Of a DNA stretch of 64,000 bases, positions 35,991 through 48,872 are shown one piece after another. The DNA comes from Numida meleagris (taxonomy: Eukaryota; Chordata; Aves; Galliformes; Numididae), in assembly GCF_002078875.1 (NCBI RefSeq), contig NC_034410.1, forward strand, positions 85,260,023 through 85,324,022. Direction: 5' to 3'. The notes below the pieces were generated by a model. It saw only the letters and a list, made by a program, of their open reading frames with translations. It searched no databases and had not been told where the DNA came from. The position numbers and the translations under genes were made by a program. Numbering within the stretch: position 1 is the first letter of the stretch; each line of letters begins with the position of its first letter.

Positions 35991-37433
35991 GAGCTAGAAG
36001 AAAATGAACAGGCAGTGGAAGCAGGGACAGGTATCCTGGGAGGAATATAGGGATGCTGCTAGACTGTGTAGGCATGGGGTCAGGAAGGCCAAGGACCAAC
36101 TGGAAGTGGACTTGGCAAGGTATGCCAAGAAGAACATGAAAGGCTTCTAAAGGTGCATTGACCAGGAAGGGAAAGTCCAACAAGGCATACCCACCTAGTG
36201 AGCAATACAGGCAGGCTGGTAACAAAGGCAAGAAAAAGTCTGAGGTATTCAACAAGTTTCTGCCTCAGTCTTCACTTGTTCTTCACTTGCTCTTCACACA
36301 TCTCTCTGAGTCAGAAGGTGGCTAATGGAGAACAATGTCCCTTCCCTGTAAGTGAAGAGTAGGTTTGCAGCCACCTCAGGAACATGTATATCCCTAAATC
36401 TATGGGTCTCATTGAGATGCATACCAGAGTCCTGTGGGAACTGGCTGATGTAGTCACCAAGACTCTCTTGATCATACTTCAAAAGTCATGGCAGTCAGAT
36501 GAAGTCCCTGGTGAAAGGAAAAAAAAAGCACTATTTTTAAGAAGGGTAGAAAGGATGACTCAGAGAACTACAGACCTGTTAACCTCACCTCTGTGCAAGG
36601 GAAGATCATGGAACAGATCCTCCTGGAAGCTATGCTAGTGTACATGGAAGAGAGGTGATACGAGACAATGAGTATGGCTTCAGCAAGGACAGGTCCCACA
36701 TAACCAATGTAGTGGCCAACTATGATGACGTTAGCTGCATCAGTGGACAAAGGAAGAGCCACTGATGCCATCTATCTGGACATCAGTAAAGCCTTTGATA
36801 CAGTCCCCCACAACACCCTTCTCTCCAAACTAGAAAGATATGGATTTGATGGATTGACTCTTCCACAGACAAGGAACAGTTGCAGGATTGTATCCAGACT
36901 GTAGTGGTCAATGGATCAATGTCCGAATGATCTCAGTGACCAGTGATGTTCCTTGGGGTCAGTACAGGGACAGATGCTCTTCAATATTTTCATCAGTTAC
37001 ACTGACAGTGGGATTGAGTGCACCCTCAGCAAGTTTGCAGATGATACCAAGCTGTATGATGTGGTCAACAGGACTGAGGGATGGGACATCACCTAGAGAG
37101 ACTTAGACAGGCTCGAGCAATGGGCTCATGTTAATTTCATGGGGTTCAACAAAGCCGAGTGCAAGGTCTTGTAGCTGGGTCTTGACTATCAATACAGTGT
37201 GGGGGATGAAAGGTTAGAGCACAGTTCTGTCAAAAAGGACTTGAAGGTACTGGATGGCAAGGTGGACATGAGACAGCAACATGCCTTCAAAGCCCAGAAA
37301 GCCAGACGGGGTTCTGAGCAACCTGATCTAGCTGTAGATGTTCCTATTCATTGCAAGGAAGCTGGACTAGGTGATCTTTAAGGGTTCCTTCCAATTCAGA
37401 AGATTCTTTGAATCTATTATTCTATTCTGTGAA
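35990..37433 (+). mobile_element. CR1 LINE with RT domain and internal 3' deletion
   Basis: The sense CR1 begins in the endonuclease-RT linker (WKQGQVSWEEYRDAARLC, about 36020-36080). It continues with the RT N-terminus ([19 protein letters not shown] across 36560-36620 with frame changes), [16 protein letters not shown] at about 36767-36814 and an intact catalytic FADDTKL at 37034-37054. Near 37305 the sequence jumps from the AFKAQKA region straight to the 3' UTR (GGTTCTGAGCAACCTGATC), losing about 400 bp, and ends with ATTATTCTATTCTGTG. Stops and frameshifts inactivate it. It is the longest RT remnant in the window. Confidence 0.94.
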
Positions 37434-40400
37434 ATGGAAGAATACTTGTGGATATGTGAAGGTACAACTAGAGCAACTGGTGTGATGCAATTCAGAGAAA
37501 GAATAGCAAGTTCCCAGGATATATTAAAGCAAGCTAATTTAGCAACAACCACAGTTACTAGTACTATCAAGGAAGACAGTCACAAGAATTCATCAGGAAG
37601 ATTGTATGTGGGACAAGTTATGTGTTCAGGAAATACAGGGAAGATTCATTGGGGTCATGCAGTAGCTATTTTATTAAGGTAGATTTTAAAAGAGTAACTT
37701 CTTTAGCATTATTAAGAGATTTAGAATGACTATAATAACTCTGAAATGCAGTTAGGGGCATATAGCGAAGAGGAAGAAGAGTTTTCAAGTAAAAGAGTTA
37801 TGATGAACAAAGTGAAATGGTAATATATTAGAGAAAAATAACTTTAGCTTGCTAACTAGATAATTTCTGACCATCCAAATAAATTAACTAATAAACTTAC
37901 AGTCTCAAATTTGGCAGTAGTGGAGAAGGAAATTAAATGTAAGATGGTAATAAGAATAGATTTTAAATCTCACAAAGACAAAAAGAGACTAGGGTTGTGA
38001 TAGGAACTGTTAGATAGCCATTGTACCAAGAAGGCTGAAAAGAGAACTAATGCTGTTTATTTACACTGCATTTATAAAACATAATCTTGTGCTTTGCACC
38101 TCTGATAGTTACATCTGGAGGCAAGGAAAGACTATTATCATATCTTGATAAACATTTATTTTTTAGAAAGAAAATTTCTTTCTGTGAAACATAAGAAAGT
38201 GATCATAATTAAAGTCACAGCAGGATATTCTAGTGGTTCTACTGCTCCACAGCAATTAATGTTCGGTGCTATACTATTGTAGCCTTCTCATCTACACTGG
38301 GTAAAAGGACCACTTGGTTTGACTCTAAAAGGATAATTCCTTTATCTGAAGCTTGATACACTTTTGTACTAGGGAGCATGGTACTTATTTTCTAGGCTCA
38401 CTTGAGAGTTTTATATAATTGTTTCACCGATAATGCAGGCACTTAGTTATTGTAGATGACCACAACCTCTTATGCTTCCTTTCAGTGGCATAGTGTATTT
38501 CTACTTTTTACTAAAGATCTTGATTTTCCTTTGGTCCAGAGAAATGTGATAGGTAAAGGGAAGCAGAATAGATATTATGTGAATATATCTAAAATAAATA
38601 TCTATCAGATAGTTATCTAAGATTGTGAAGGAATTAATTCAATGACCCAAATAGTGCCTCCCAATACAATCTTTCTGAATCTCTCAGGTCTCAATCCCAT
38701 GACTACATGCATTTAATTCTCCACCTGTCCCACCAATTCCTCATTAATCTCAGAGATTCAACACTTGCCTAAATCCCACATAATTCTCACAAATACACTG
38801 AATTATTTAACATTCCCCAACATCATCCTTCTCTGAACTAAAGATGTGCCTAGTAACTCTCAGGAAATTAATCACTTTTCCATCAAAAAAACATTACTCC
38901 TAACACATACAGGATATTTTCATACCCCAAATAAAAAATCTTCCTTCCAGATTCATAAATTTTCCCTCACCCCTTGTTAGAAGCATCATCCACCAACACC
39001 ACTCCCTTTCTAGAAATGAGCAAAACCATATCCCATTGCAATAAGACAGAAAGATCTCCTGTGTCTAGTCCAAGTAGTTCTTCTAAATAAATCACTCCTA
39101 CGGAGTCCTGTCTTCATGTTCTTTTTCCATGTAAAATATTTTGCATTTCTTTTAACTTATTGCCAGTACTTAAGGATACATCTTTCTCCTCTCAGTACTG
39201 GGAAAAAGGTCCCTTTATGATCACACGAGGAAAGTTCATTCAAAATACAGAAACATTGAATATTGAATGACGAATATTGAAATTATTCTTGACTTCAGCT
39301 GCATGATGAAAAGCAGTGAACCCAATCTGAAACTTGAAAAAATATCTTTCCAAACTGCCTTGCCATTATTACTGGCATACAGACAGTGGGAAAATCTTGT
39401 ACCTAACTTTTGAGTGAACTCTTACTTATTTCAACAGGCTTACACTGAGATCTTTTTGTGATCATGTGTTTGATAAAAACTGAATATTGAGCACAACTCT
39501 TGTTGTGAGTAGTCATGTTTAAGATGGGCTGGTACTACACTTTCAGTTATTAAAGAGTGAATGTTTTTAATGAACACAGAGAAGACTACTGGCCTTAAAT
39601 CCCACCTTTGCAATTCCCTGAGTTACCTAGGCAACATTTATATTCTCTTTATATCTGTTTCCTCCTGTGAATATTTGCTATAATAATACTTAACTAATAC
39701 ACAGGGGTGTTGTGATGTGAGCACTAATTAGCCCATGCCTTCACAGCATATTAAATCTTTGGATAACGGATGCTGTGCAAGTATCAATAATATTATTTTT
39801 AATGATATTTGTTTAAGCTATGCTAAAAGCCTTCAAAAATTAATCTCTGATTTTACATTTTCCTTCAGATTTCTCAAAGTGACTTATCTAAACATTAAGA
39901 AAATTCTTATGCAGAACAGCCAAGAGTAAGGGTAGCTACTTTTTAAAAGCAGATGTTTTAAAAGAAATGTGTAAAATTCAGGAAAGCTAGGGAATAGATA
40001 GGGGTTTCTGTCAAGTTAGGATGATAAATGAAAGGGCTCTAGTGGCCCCTCTGTTTGTTTAGACCTCTTGTTCCTGCTACAACTCTGCACAAAACTAGCA
40101 TTGAAGTGTCTACTATTAAAACATAACATAACCTGACAATGATCAGCCCACAGGGCTTTTCCAAGAGAAGGCCATATTGTTCTGCGCAGGGAAGTGCTCT
40201 AGCATGAGATGTCCCAAGACATGAAGGAAAGCACTGGCTGCGGAAGACTTTCCAGTACATTAGTAGTATATGAAAGGAGATGACCACTTGTACATTAATA
40301 TTGCCTTGTGCAAGAGACTGACATGTGGGAAAGCACTGTATGAGATTCTCTAAAGGCAGCTTGTTTTCCCCCTGCATTACAACAACAGGCACAACATGCA

Positions 40401-40829
40401 GAAGATGCTGGGTTTAATGATATAGGGCCCAAGAACATTTTTTTTGGATAGTTAAGTTACTATTTAATTTTTATATTGTGCAGATGACTGAACAATTACA
40501 GATCCCATTATTTTTTTACTATGCACTGTTTGTAAAACCACTACAGAATATTTACCTCAGAAACAGCTTAAAAATTTAGCATTTTATATACCAATCAGGT
40601 CATTTTTTTTTAAGCAGTTTTCTGCTAATGGCTCTGAAGTACTCTGTTTTTGACTCAGAGGATTTTCTCATGTAAGAGAACAGTGCGATATATTTAAAAT
40701 CTTACAATTCAAATAAAGTCAAACAATCTGATGCTGCGTTGAAAACAATGTGAGAATTAAAGAAAACGAGCATGAAATTAAGAAGTATAATGATAATCTG
40801 TATTTTCATTATCTGCACATAGAGAGAAA
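37434..40829. other. Unique non-coding stretch with C-rich strand bias
   Basis: No gene is recognised. From about 38640 to 39070 the plus strand is poor in G and rich in C, A and T, an asymmetry that might mark an old unrecognised repeat. The 117-codon minus frame at 40392-40039 has no known domain. Confidence 0.5.
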
Positions 40830-40880
40830 CTTGGACAGGATGATCTTGGAGGTCTTTTCCAGCCTTGGTGATTCTGTGAT
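40830..40880 (+). mobile_element. CR1 LINE, minimal 3' tail
   Basis: About 50 bp reading CTTGGACAGGATGATCTTGG, then AGGTCTTTTCCAGCC and TGATTCTGTGAT. This is the last part of the CR1 3' UTR with a single terminal octamer. It is a 5'-truncated insertion with no coding content. Confidence 0.85.
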
Positions 40881-43800
40881 AGGGTGATAAATTTTAGTAC
40901 TGGTGATATGTTGATCTGAATTTATTGTTGATTTTTTTGGTGTGTTTTTTTTTTATTGTTTTTGTTGTTTTCTGCTTTGTTTCTAACATTTCAAAAGGTC
41001 TATATGTTTCTACTTAAACAGTGTAAAGAGGAAATAAACAGTTTATTATCTGCTACCTCCATGGAACCGTACCATGTACAAAACTTTTCAGTTTGTAGAG
41101 GTGGTTTTCATGTATGCCTGAATTTCTCTAAAGTTTGCATGTCCCAGGGAAGATTATGCTGCAGCCAGCAGAATTTGCACAGCTTGATCATTTAGCTGAT
41201 TCACTGACTCACTGCAGCTCTTTTTTGATGCCAGTTCCACTAACATGGAAGAGCTGGAAGGATTCCACAGAGGTTTATCTGGCAGATAGGGAATGTAGCT
41301 CTAGTACCTCCTCAAATAAAACATGAGCTGAATGGGCCTATACTATTGTAATAGCTCAAAATATTAAGGTTAGTTAGGTCGAGGACCAAATGAGAGTATG
41401 TATGAAGAATCAAAACTGAGCTGTGCTGAGAAGTGGGTACTCCTACCCAGACCAGCTTGAAACAGAAACAAATACATCTTAAAGATAAGTGTTCCTCACA
41501 CTTCTCAGGCCTTATGGCACAGGGAAATACTTGACTGACATGTACTTTGCAAACTGTCATGAGAAAAATAAAAGATAGTTGTTGGAAAAATTCTGACAAC
41601 TTTTTTAAGGATTACCTTTTTTTTTTTCTTTGAGTTACAGGTCTATCAGCTTTATTTTGGGGTTGTTTTTTGTTTGATCTGTATCACAGTAACACCAAAC
41701 TAAGTGTTGGTATTGGCTAGTATGACCCTGGTGGGAACTCGATGTTTTTCTAGACTCAATTCTCAAGGAATATTTTGGTGAGTATTCTCTTATATTTCTC
41801 TAGGAAATCATACTAGGAGAAAAAAAAATGCCACCTGTCTGTGGAACTATGAAGACATATTCTCTTATGCTGACAGCACTCAAAAATAATTTAAATTTTG
41901 AAGAATCATCACAAACAATCAAAAATTGTAATTTTCTCACATATAATGAATATTCCCTCTGTTATTCACTAAATCAATTCATGCGGTCAGACATACAGTG
42001 AGAGAATCCAAGATGTAGAGAAATTAACTGTAGAAATAAATCAGCAAATCAAACTTTTTGCATTTAATAGACTGCTGCACATTCCCTCCAGTTTCCAGCT
42101 TTGCATGAACATATGTTTCTTCTTTTTTGTTTGCTAGAAAGCACTCAAGGGAGCTCTATGATGATACACAATCCGAGTTTGCCACTGCCTCCCTGTGCAG
42201 GTGCTTTGCTCAGTTCATGGACACTACAGTACATGAGTGATTCATTCTGTTTACAACTATCCTACAACAGGACAAACTCAAGGAAAGTGTCTGTACCACT
42301 GCAGGCTTTCCCCAGTGTCTTAGGAATGATTAAATGTTCCCATTGAAGCAGATAATGAGGAACTCTGTGGGAAAAGAGGCAATTTTTTTTTGCTGCGTTT
42401 ACAGGCACATTGTCTGAGATGCCAAGAATATGATTATTAATGTGCATGTAAATATTCTAGATCCACACAACATCAGCCCTAACTCAGATGTTGAAATTAT
42501 GACCAGCTATCAGCAGGTGGTGACTAAATGATTAAGTGCCAATTATAGTTCTAAATATAATTTTATTAATTGCAGCTTGATGCAAGTATGATGGTATTTA
42601 ACAAACATATCTCAGTGCTCAAGATCATAATTGAGGATCATACCTAATTTCTAGTTCCTTAAAATCTGGGATTTAGGTTTTAAGGGTTGACATTACAGGG
42701 ACCCTAGGATATGGGTACCTCACCAAGGGGTCCCCCTACTCTTCATCATGTGTTATCAGTGGCTATCTAGAAAGTCTGGGCAACTTCTTTTTCTTGTGCT
42801 TAACAAAAGCCACAGTAAGAGCACACAGAACAGGAACTTGGGTCTAAACCTGGCCACTGCTCTTCTGCAAATGCTGCATATAAACCTAGGATGCCTGCCT
42901 CAACTCTAAGAATTAATGCTCAGACTGCTCTTGACTTTGTTTCAATAGAATGTCAAGACCCAACAGGCAACGAGGAGGCCAAAAGTGTTTTCTTGATCAC
43001 TGCATTTTATATAAATAATTAAATATGTATTGGAACATGGTTGAAAACATAAGTTATTGCTTGTAAGGAGCCTAGCCCATTGGATGTTCAGTTGCTGCCT
43101 CAGTGGATGTTTAATGATGTTGAGCATGGTGTAGCAAAGGCAATAGGATATAACAAATATGCAGACTCCCTGGAATACACCATTTGGAGTAGCTGAGGCA
43201 CTTCACAGGGGCATAGGAAATGTGAACTGAGGCCTGCTCAGGCAAAGGAGGAATTTGAGCTCTGGCCTCCCACATAGTTGGTCTGTATTTTAACAAGCAG
43301 AGTACTGTAAAGAAGGCGAATGCTTCCCTCTGGGGTCCCCTGTGAGACAGAGCTCATCAGACAGGAAAAGATGACTGAGTATTCCAGATGGTAATATTTG
43401 ACTCAGATGAAAAAGGTGGTTTGAATCTCAGAATCTCTGGGCCCTATTTTGCTTCATTTAAAATAGGATTTCAGCAGCTTCCTTTTCATGCTCTTTAAGT
43501 TCAATGTGAATTCTGGAAGGAGTCTTTTGTTTGAATTGCTTTGCAAAGATAGTTTTATTCCTGAAGAGAGTTTCCTTCAGCAACTTCTTGTTTAGGAACA
43601 AAAGTCCTGCTATTGTCATCACCACAAGTAGAATTTTTGTGGGGGGTCTATTTATATTCTCCTTTGATATTTTTCTGTTTTAGCTGGATAGAAGAGAGAG
43701 TCTGAAAAAGTAATGTTCAAAAAACATGTCCACAAGAGTCAGTTTTCTTATGTTAGATAACAGTCCACAAAACTCAAAGTAGCTAACTTGTCCTTGCAGA

Positions 43801-46800
43801 CTGACTGCAACTCAAAGAATAATCTAGAGTAGATTCCTGCACTTGTGAGCACTATTTAAAAGCAAATAAACATGCAGTTCAGTAACTATGGTAGAATATA
43901 GACACAGAGCCATGCAGAAAGGAAGACAACTGAATCTTTTTTACTAAGGGAAGAATTGCAGTGAAGAGCCATTATGCAGATGTTACAACAAACCTAGTTT
44001 GGGCTGTGTCGATAACTGTATCTCAGGAATCTCCTCTGGTTTACAAAAAGAGTAGGGTGGTTTTCTAAACCAAATAATTTGGAGAACAGAATAGATGAGA
44101 CCCAAGAAACGTTACATTTTGCTTTTTTGATGTGTTGTGGGGGAATCATATGTAGCAAAAGGCAAAACTTGAAGATGTATGAAGTTGTTTTTTCCTGTGA
44201 TACTGTAATGTACACTGAGTTACATTAGAATATGGGGTAATTTGTGTACTGAAAGTTTTAATTTTATTGTAGCCAGTTTTTTGTTTGCTTATTTCCAGGA
44301 AATAGGAAAGAAGCGGGATTATAAAATCAGTGTTGTGGTGTTAAACCTCTTACTTTACAGTTCAGTCTATAACAAGAATAGGATATTTACAGTAGTTCAC
44401 TACTGGCCCAAGACACAGAATGTTCTGCAGTAAAAGAGTAGGACTGAGAAATCATTTGGGCACTATGGTATTATAACTACAATGTTTTTTCAACATAAGT
44501 TTCCCTAAGAAAATGAGAAATAATTCAACCTTCCACTTATGACCTTAATATTTTCTTCATCTTCGTTGAACATATTTAACAACAATGCAGTGAATCAGAT
44601 TGTTGAGCAAAGCTATTCAGTGGTCAAATGTATGTTGTCAGAGAGTTCATGAAAAAGTCATTAGTTCTCCTCCCCTTCTCTTTCACTGTCAGGCAGAATC
44701 ATATCATAAATATAGCCACTTGTCTAGCAGGATATCAATCTATCCAGGTATCACCCACTTCCTGTCTCTGGCCATATGTTTCTGTTATTTATGTCAAGAA
44801 AATAGCATTTACACAACCGCTGCTAGTTGTTTACAGAAGTTTAACTCCTGTGATATAGTCCTTCTTGTGTTGCATGCTTTTAGCCCATAGATAATACATG
44901 AGATTGTACATTTTAAAATATGCTACCACATGCATGATAGAATAAACACAGACTTAAACTGACAGCACCATCTGCCAAACACAGCTGATGTCAGGGGAAT
45001 GGTCTCTGCACAATATTCTGCTGCTCCCCAATGAGATAAGGTTATTTTTTCTCATGGTACAACTACACTAAATTCTGCTTGTTCATCTAGTACTTAAATT
45101 GTTAAAAATCTCAAAAGTAGAAGGCACTCAGAAACAGGCCTTCTAAGAAACACTGCAGAGGAATGGTGGCAATTGAACAATTCTCACATACATTTTTCTT
45201 ACTCTCACGTGTAAACACATTCTTGTTTACATATTTAGACCAGAAATAAACCTACAAGCAATGTATACACGACACCTAGATACTCAGTGCTCCGACGTCA
45301 TGGAAAATTCATAACATTAATCTTTAAATGACCTATATGAAAATTATATAGGGCAATCTGCCTTCAGATTCAGCATAGCTCTCTGCAGTGAAATAATAGC
45401 AAAAGTTATTTTTTTCCTACTATATTCCCAAATTATTTACAGTCCCTAATGAAACTATAATATAAAGGTGATACTTAACTTTTTTTCCTTTTAATATTTT
45501 AAGATTCATAAGCATTTGTCTTTGTATTTGTACTTGTATTCATTATCAAGATCTTACTTTATTAACAGATTTTGTCCTGGAGATAACAGATAGGACTGGG
45601 AGGGAAAGAAAATCCTTTTTGTGTGTCCTACAACAGCAGCAAGCTCAAAGCTTCAAAGTCCCCGAATGTGTGCAAATCAACACCTACAAAGGAATGAAAT
45701 AGAGTCTTCACTCAATATCTTATTGAGCATATTCCTGCCATACAGTCCTCAAAACCTACAGGTGGAGAATGACCTTAGTCAAGCTAGCTAGAAGCTAGAA
45801 GGCCATTTCCTGGATCCTACTGACAATGACAGTTGTCCACATCTTGCACTGTGATAATCTCAAAACCATAGGTTGCTAGAACTATCATAAGCTTAAATTT
45901 CCCTGAGCATACTTCATATTCTACTTGAAGGTCTCTTTGTAATCCCGTATAGTTGGTAGGTTCAGAAGTCCCAGATTAATTGGTGCTGTCAATTTACAGA
46001 TTGACACTTCTATGTGTATCCAGAATGCCCAATGCATTCTGGCTTCATCCAGCTAATTTTACATGCACAAATTGCAGGTGCCAGGCATATTTGGCACAGT
46101 TCAGGAGTGCCTGGACAAAACTATGAGTCCTCCTGGCAGCTGGGCTTGAGGAATATCCATAGAGGAGCTTGGAATTTCATATTCAAATCCTAGATTTGCC
46201 TGATAGAAGCTACTTCTCCCATATGGATTCATTACAATCATGGGACTGTAGGCTTTGATTCTGAGAAGATGTTCTAACCCTGGCCTACTTGCTGGTATCC
46301 CAATTTCATTTTGCATGGTGAAATCACATTGGTTCTGGTATTGTCAAGGCCTTCTCTCACTGCATATGGCTGTGGAATAAGGTTTGTGCTGTTCTATATT
46401 CCTATCTGATGTAGTGCAATTGAATTCAAATGTAATATTTTGTTTCATATGATTTATTCCTTGCTATTTATTGACATCAGTACCAGAAGATTTTATAATG
46501 AGATAGTAGTAATAGTAAATGAAGTATATGACCAGTTTATTGTGGTTAATTCTTCTTATGTTACTGTACTACTTGTAAAACAGAGTATCTTTGAGAAATC
46601 TTCCTCTAAGAAAACCAAGGTTTAGGTTTTCTTGTTTTTTATACATGTAATTTATTTGGAAAAAAAAAAGATAAGCATATTCTTGTTTACAAACATTGTA
46701 GCAAACATTGTAATATTACAAAATTGTAATATTACAAACATTGTAATATTAAATTTGTAACAATCTTCCATTTTTTGAACATCATAACAACTGTATTTAA

Positions 46801-48434
46801 CAATAAATACCTAAAAGATGGATTTTGCAGTCACTGCTACAACATTATCTTTCCTAATATTTGCATCATTTTGTAAAATGCATATAGAGGCTAGTGTGGA
46901 ATAAACTAAAATTGAATATAGATTAAATTCTTGAATTGCTACTGTAACAAATCAGTCTGCTTACATGGGATTATATGATGCATGAATTTTTAAATTAAGT
47001 AGTTTCTTGACCTATGAAATAATATCAGTAAGGAACTACTGAAGCTAGCATTCACTTTAGAAATATTTGTTAAACTATTACGGTTTTAGATTAATAAATA
47101 CTAATTTACTTAATATTAAGCCATGGCGGTAAAGAATGTTTCTGGCTTTGTTTAAATGAGTGTATTTATTGTGTAAGATGTTACTAATAACATGGACAAA
47201 TCACTGTTTTTTCATATTTATCAAAATTTTCATCTTTGCAGAATTTTTTCCTACTCATATAAGTTTTAAACCCCCTAATTTTCCTACTAAGCTTCACTTT
47301 CCTACTTTGCTTTACCTCTTATTACTAAATTCAAAATAGTAAGATGTATTCATATTTACTGCTTATCTTTGAGATCCACAGTATTTTAGTTTCTGGAGTT
47401 CAGTATTTTTTTGCTTTTGCAATTCCAAATAATTTCCTGTTAGCTTTTTCCATTCGGTCTCCACTTCATACTAGGTATTGCCCAAGTCTAGAGGGTACAC
47501 TAGACTCTGAAAGTTATTTGGGATTGGCAGAAAAATAGAACATGTAAACAAAAAGGTTTAAAATACTATCACATCTCTTCACTTAAAATTTTGGGGACTA
47601 TGTTACTTATATACAGGTAAGACAACTAAATTTACATATAAATATGTATATATACATATATATACTTGCAAATATACTAGATGATAATCTGATGTTAATG
47701 TGTTAACTCTGGAGCCATAAAGTTTCTTCTAAAACTTCAGATATTATTATTATTAATATAAATCTTCTTGGTGGGTAGGTTCATCTTCACATTAGAAGAT
47801 ATTTGCTGAACAGTTTGGTACAATTGAGAAAAATACCTGATAGGTACATTCAATAACATTATTATGTAGGTGACATTACACATATAAATGCCAAAATGAT
47901 GGTATATAGTTGTTATTAAGAAAGTAAACTTCCTTCTGATCACATCACTCCTATGTATCTAATTTATCTGTTAAAACTAATTGGATTTGTAGAAAAATAA
48001 GGAATAGAGGACTAGAGTTACTATAAAACAAAGAAAAAATCATCCTCTTCACAGACTTTTAAAAACTATATTTTTATTCATGAATTGGGCACCGAACAGA
48101 TAAATCGATGAGACTGACCCTGTAGAACTTATGTGGAACCCATGTATCGAAATATATATTTAAAATATAGCAGTAACTTCAAATTACTACCTACTTCACC
48201 TCAGCTGTAAACACAGAATTCAAAGAGCAGTCTTACTGTGGAAATGGAAAAAAACACTCAAACTAGGGAAAATGATCAGTGTAATTGCTGATACCTTCTT
48301 CTGCTAAATCAAGACTTGGAGCAATCCAAATCTAGAGTCTTTTATGCCATATAATATCTGATTATTCTCAAGTATGAGGTTTTTGTATCTTCTGCAAAAT
48401 GTGTTTGTCTATTTGTTTGTTTTTTTAGCTTGCA
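40881..48434. other. Unique AT-rich non-coding stretch
   Basis: About 7.5 kb with no recognised gene or transposon. T-rich runs lie at 40930-40970 and 41618-41630. A GC-richer segment at 42680-43000 was checked and not identified. Open frames of 60-96 codons throughout lack motifs. Short palindromic repeats at 46690-46762 and a TATA-rich patch at 47633-47665 are the only structured features. Confidence 0.5.
46690..46762. repeat. Short tandem/inverted AT repeat
   Basis: The phrase ACAAACATTGTA recurs three times in 60 bp, twice followed by ATATTA, with AATTGTAATATTACAA between. The phrase TTGTAATATTACAA (46724-46737) is itself a perfect 14-bp palindrome. The pattern suggests slippage or template switching producing a small hairpin array. 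Confidence 0.8.
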
Positions 48435-48435
48435 G

Positions 48436-48872
48436 TCATGGAATTTTAGAATAGTAGAAATTGTAGAATTTTAGAAAATACAGGTTGGATGGAATTTCAC
48501 CTCTAGCCTCCTTCTCTGAGAACAGTTAGCCTTAAATTTGACTTTGGTTGCTCAGGTCCTTTTCTGAGCCCAGGATGGAGAGGATGGAGTTTCTATACTA
48601 TCTTTCAGCAGTTTCTTGCAGTACTAGACTGACATCATTTTTTTTCCCTGCATCCCATTGGAATTTCATGTGTTGAACCTTTTAACTGTTGCCTCTTGTC
48701 CTTTTGCTGTGTGTCTCTGAGGAGTCTGTCATCCCAATAAGCTGTTCTACCCTACTTTGGGCAGTGGAAGACATCAATTAGATCTCCCCTTATTAACATT
48801 ATCCTTTCTAGGCTAAACAAACCCAGTGCCATCTGTCTCGCCTCGTACATCAAGTGCTCAAGCCCAAGGCAA
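48436..48872 (-). mobile_element. CR1 LINE 3' end, old antisense copy
   Basis: Read on the minus strand it ends in diverged octamers (plus strand TCATGGAATTTTAGAATAG). Inwards it has the counterpart of the GGTTGGAAGGGACC block (plus strand CAGGTTGGATGGAATTTC at about 48481). It also has the conserved ORF2 C-terminal segment, plus strand TTTCTAGGCTAAACAAACCC and CTCGCCTCGTAC near 48807-48847, which is the complement of the [14 protein letters not shown] coding stretch. Divergence is high, so it is an old subfamily. No frame survives. Confidence 0.85.

Noticed and set aside
35974..36255. 93-codon minus-strand Leu/Pro-rich open frame
   Set aside because: It is antisense to the CR1 ORF2 linker segment, which reads correctly on the plus strand.
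40039..40392. 117-codon minus-strand open frame, considered as a retroviral or gene fragment
   Set aside because: No LTR edges, primer-binding site or recognisable retroviral motif, and no other domain. Left as chance.
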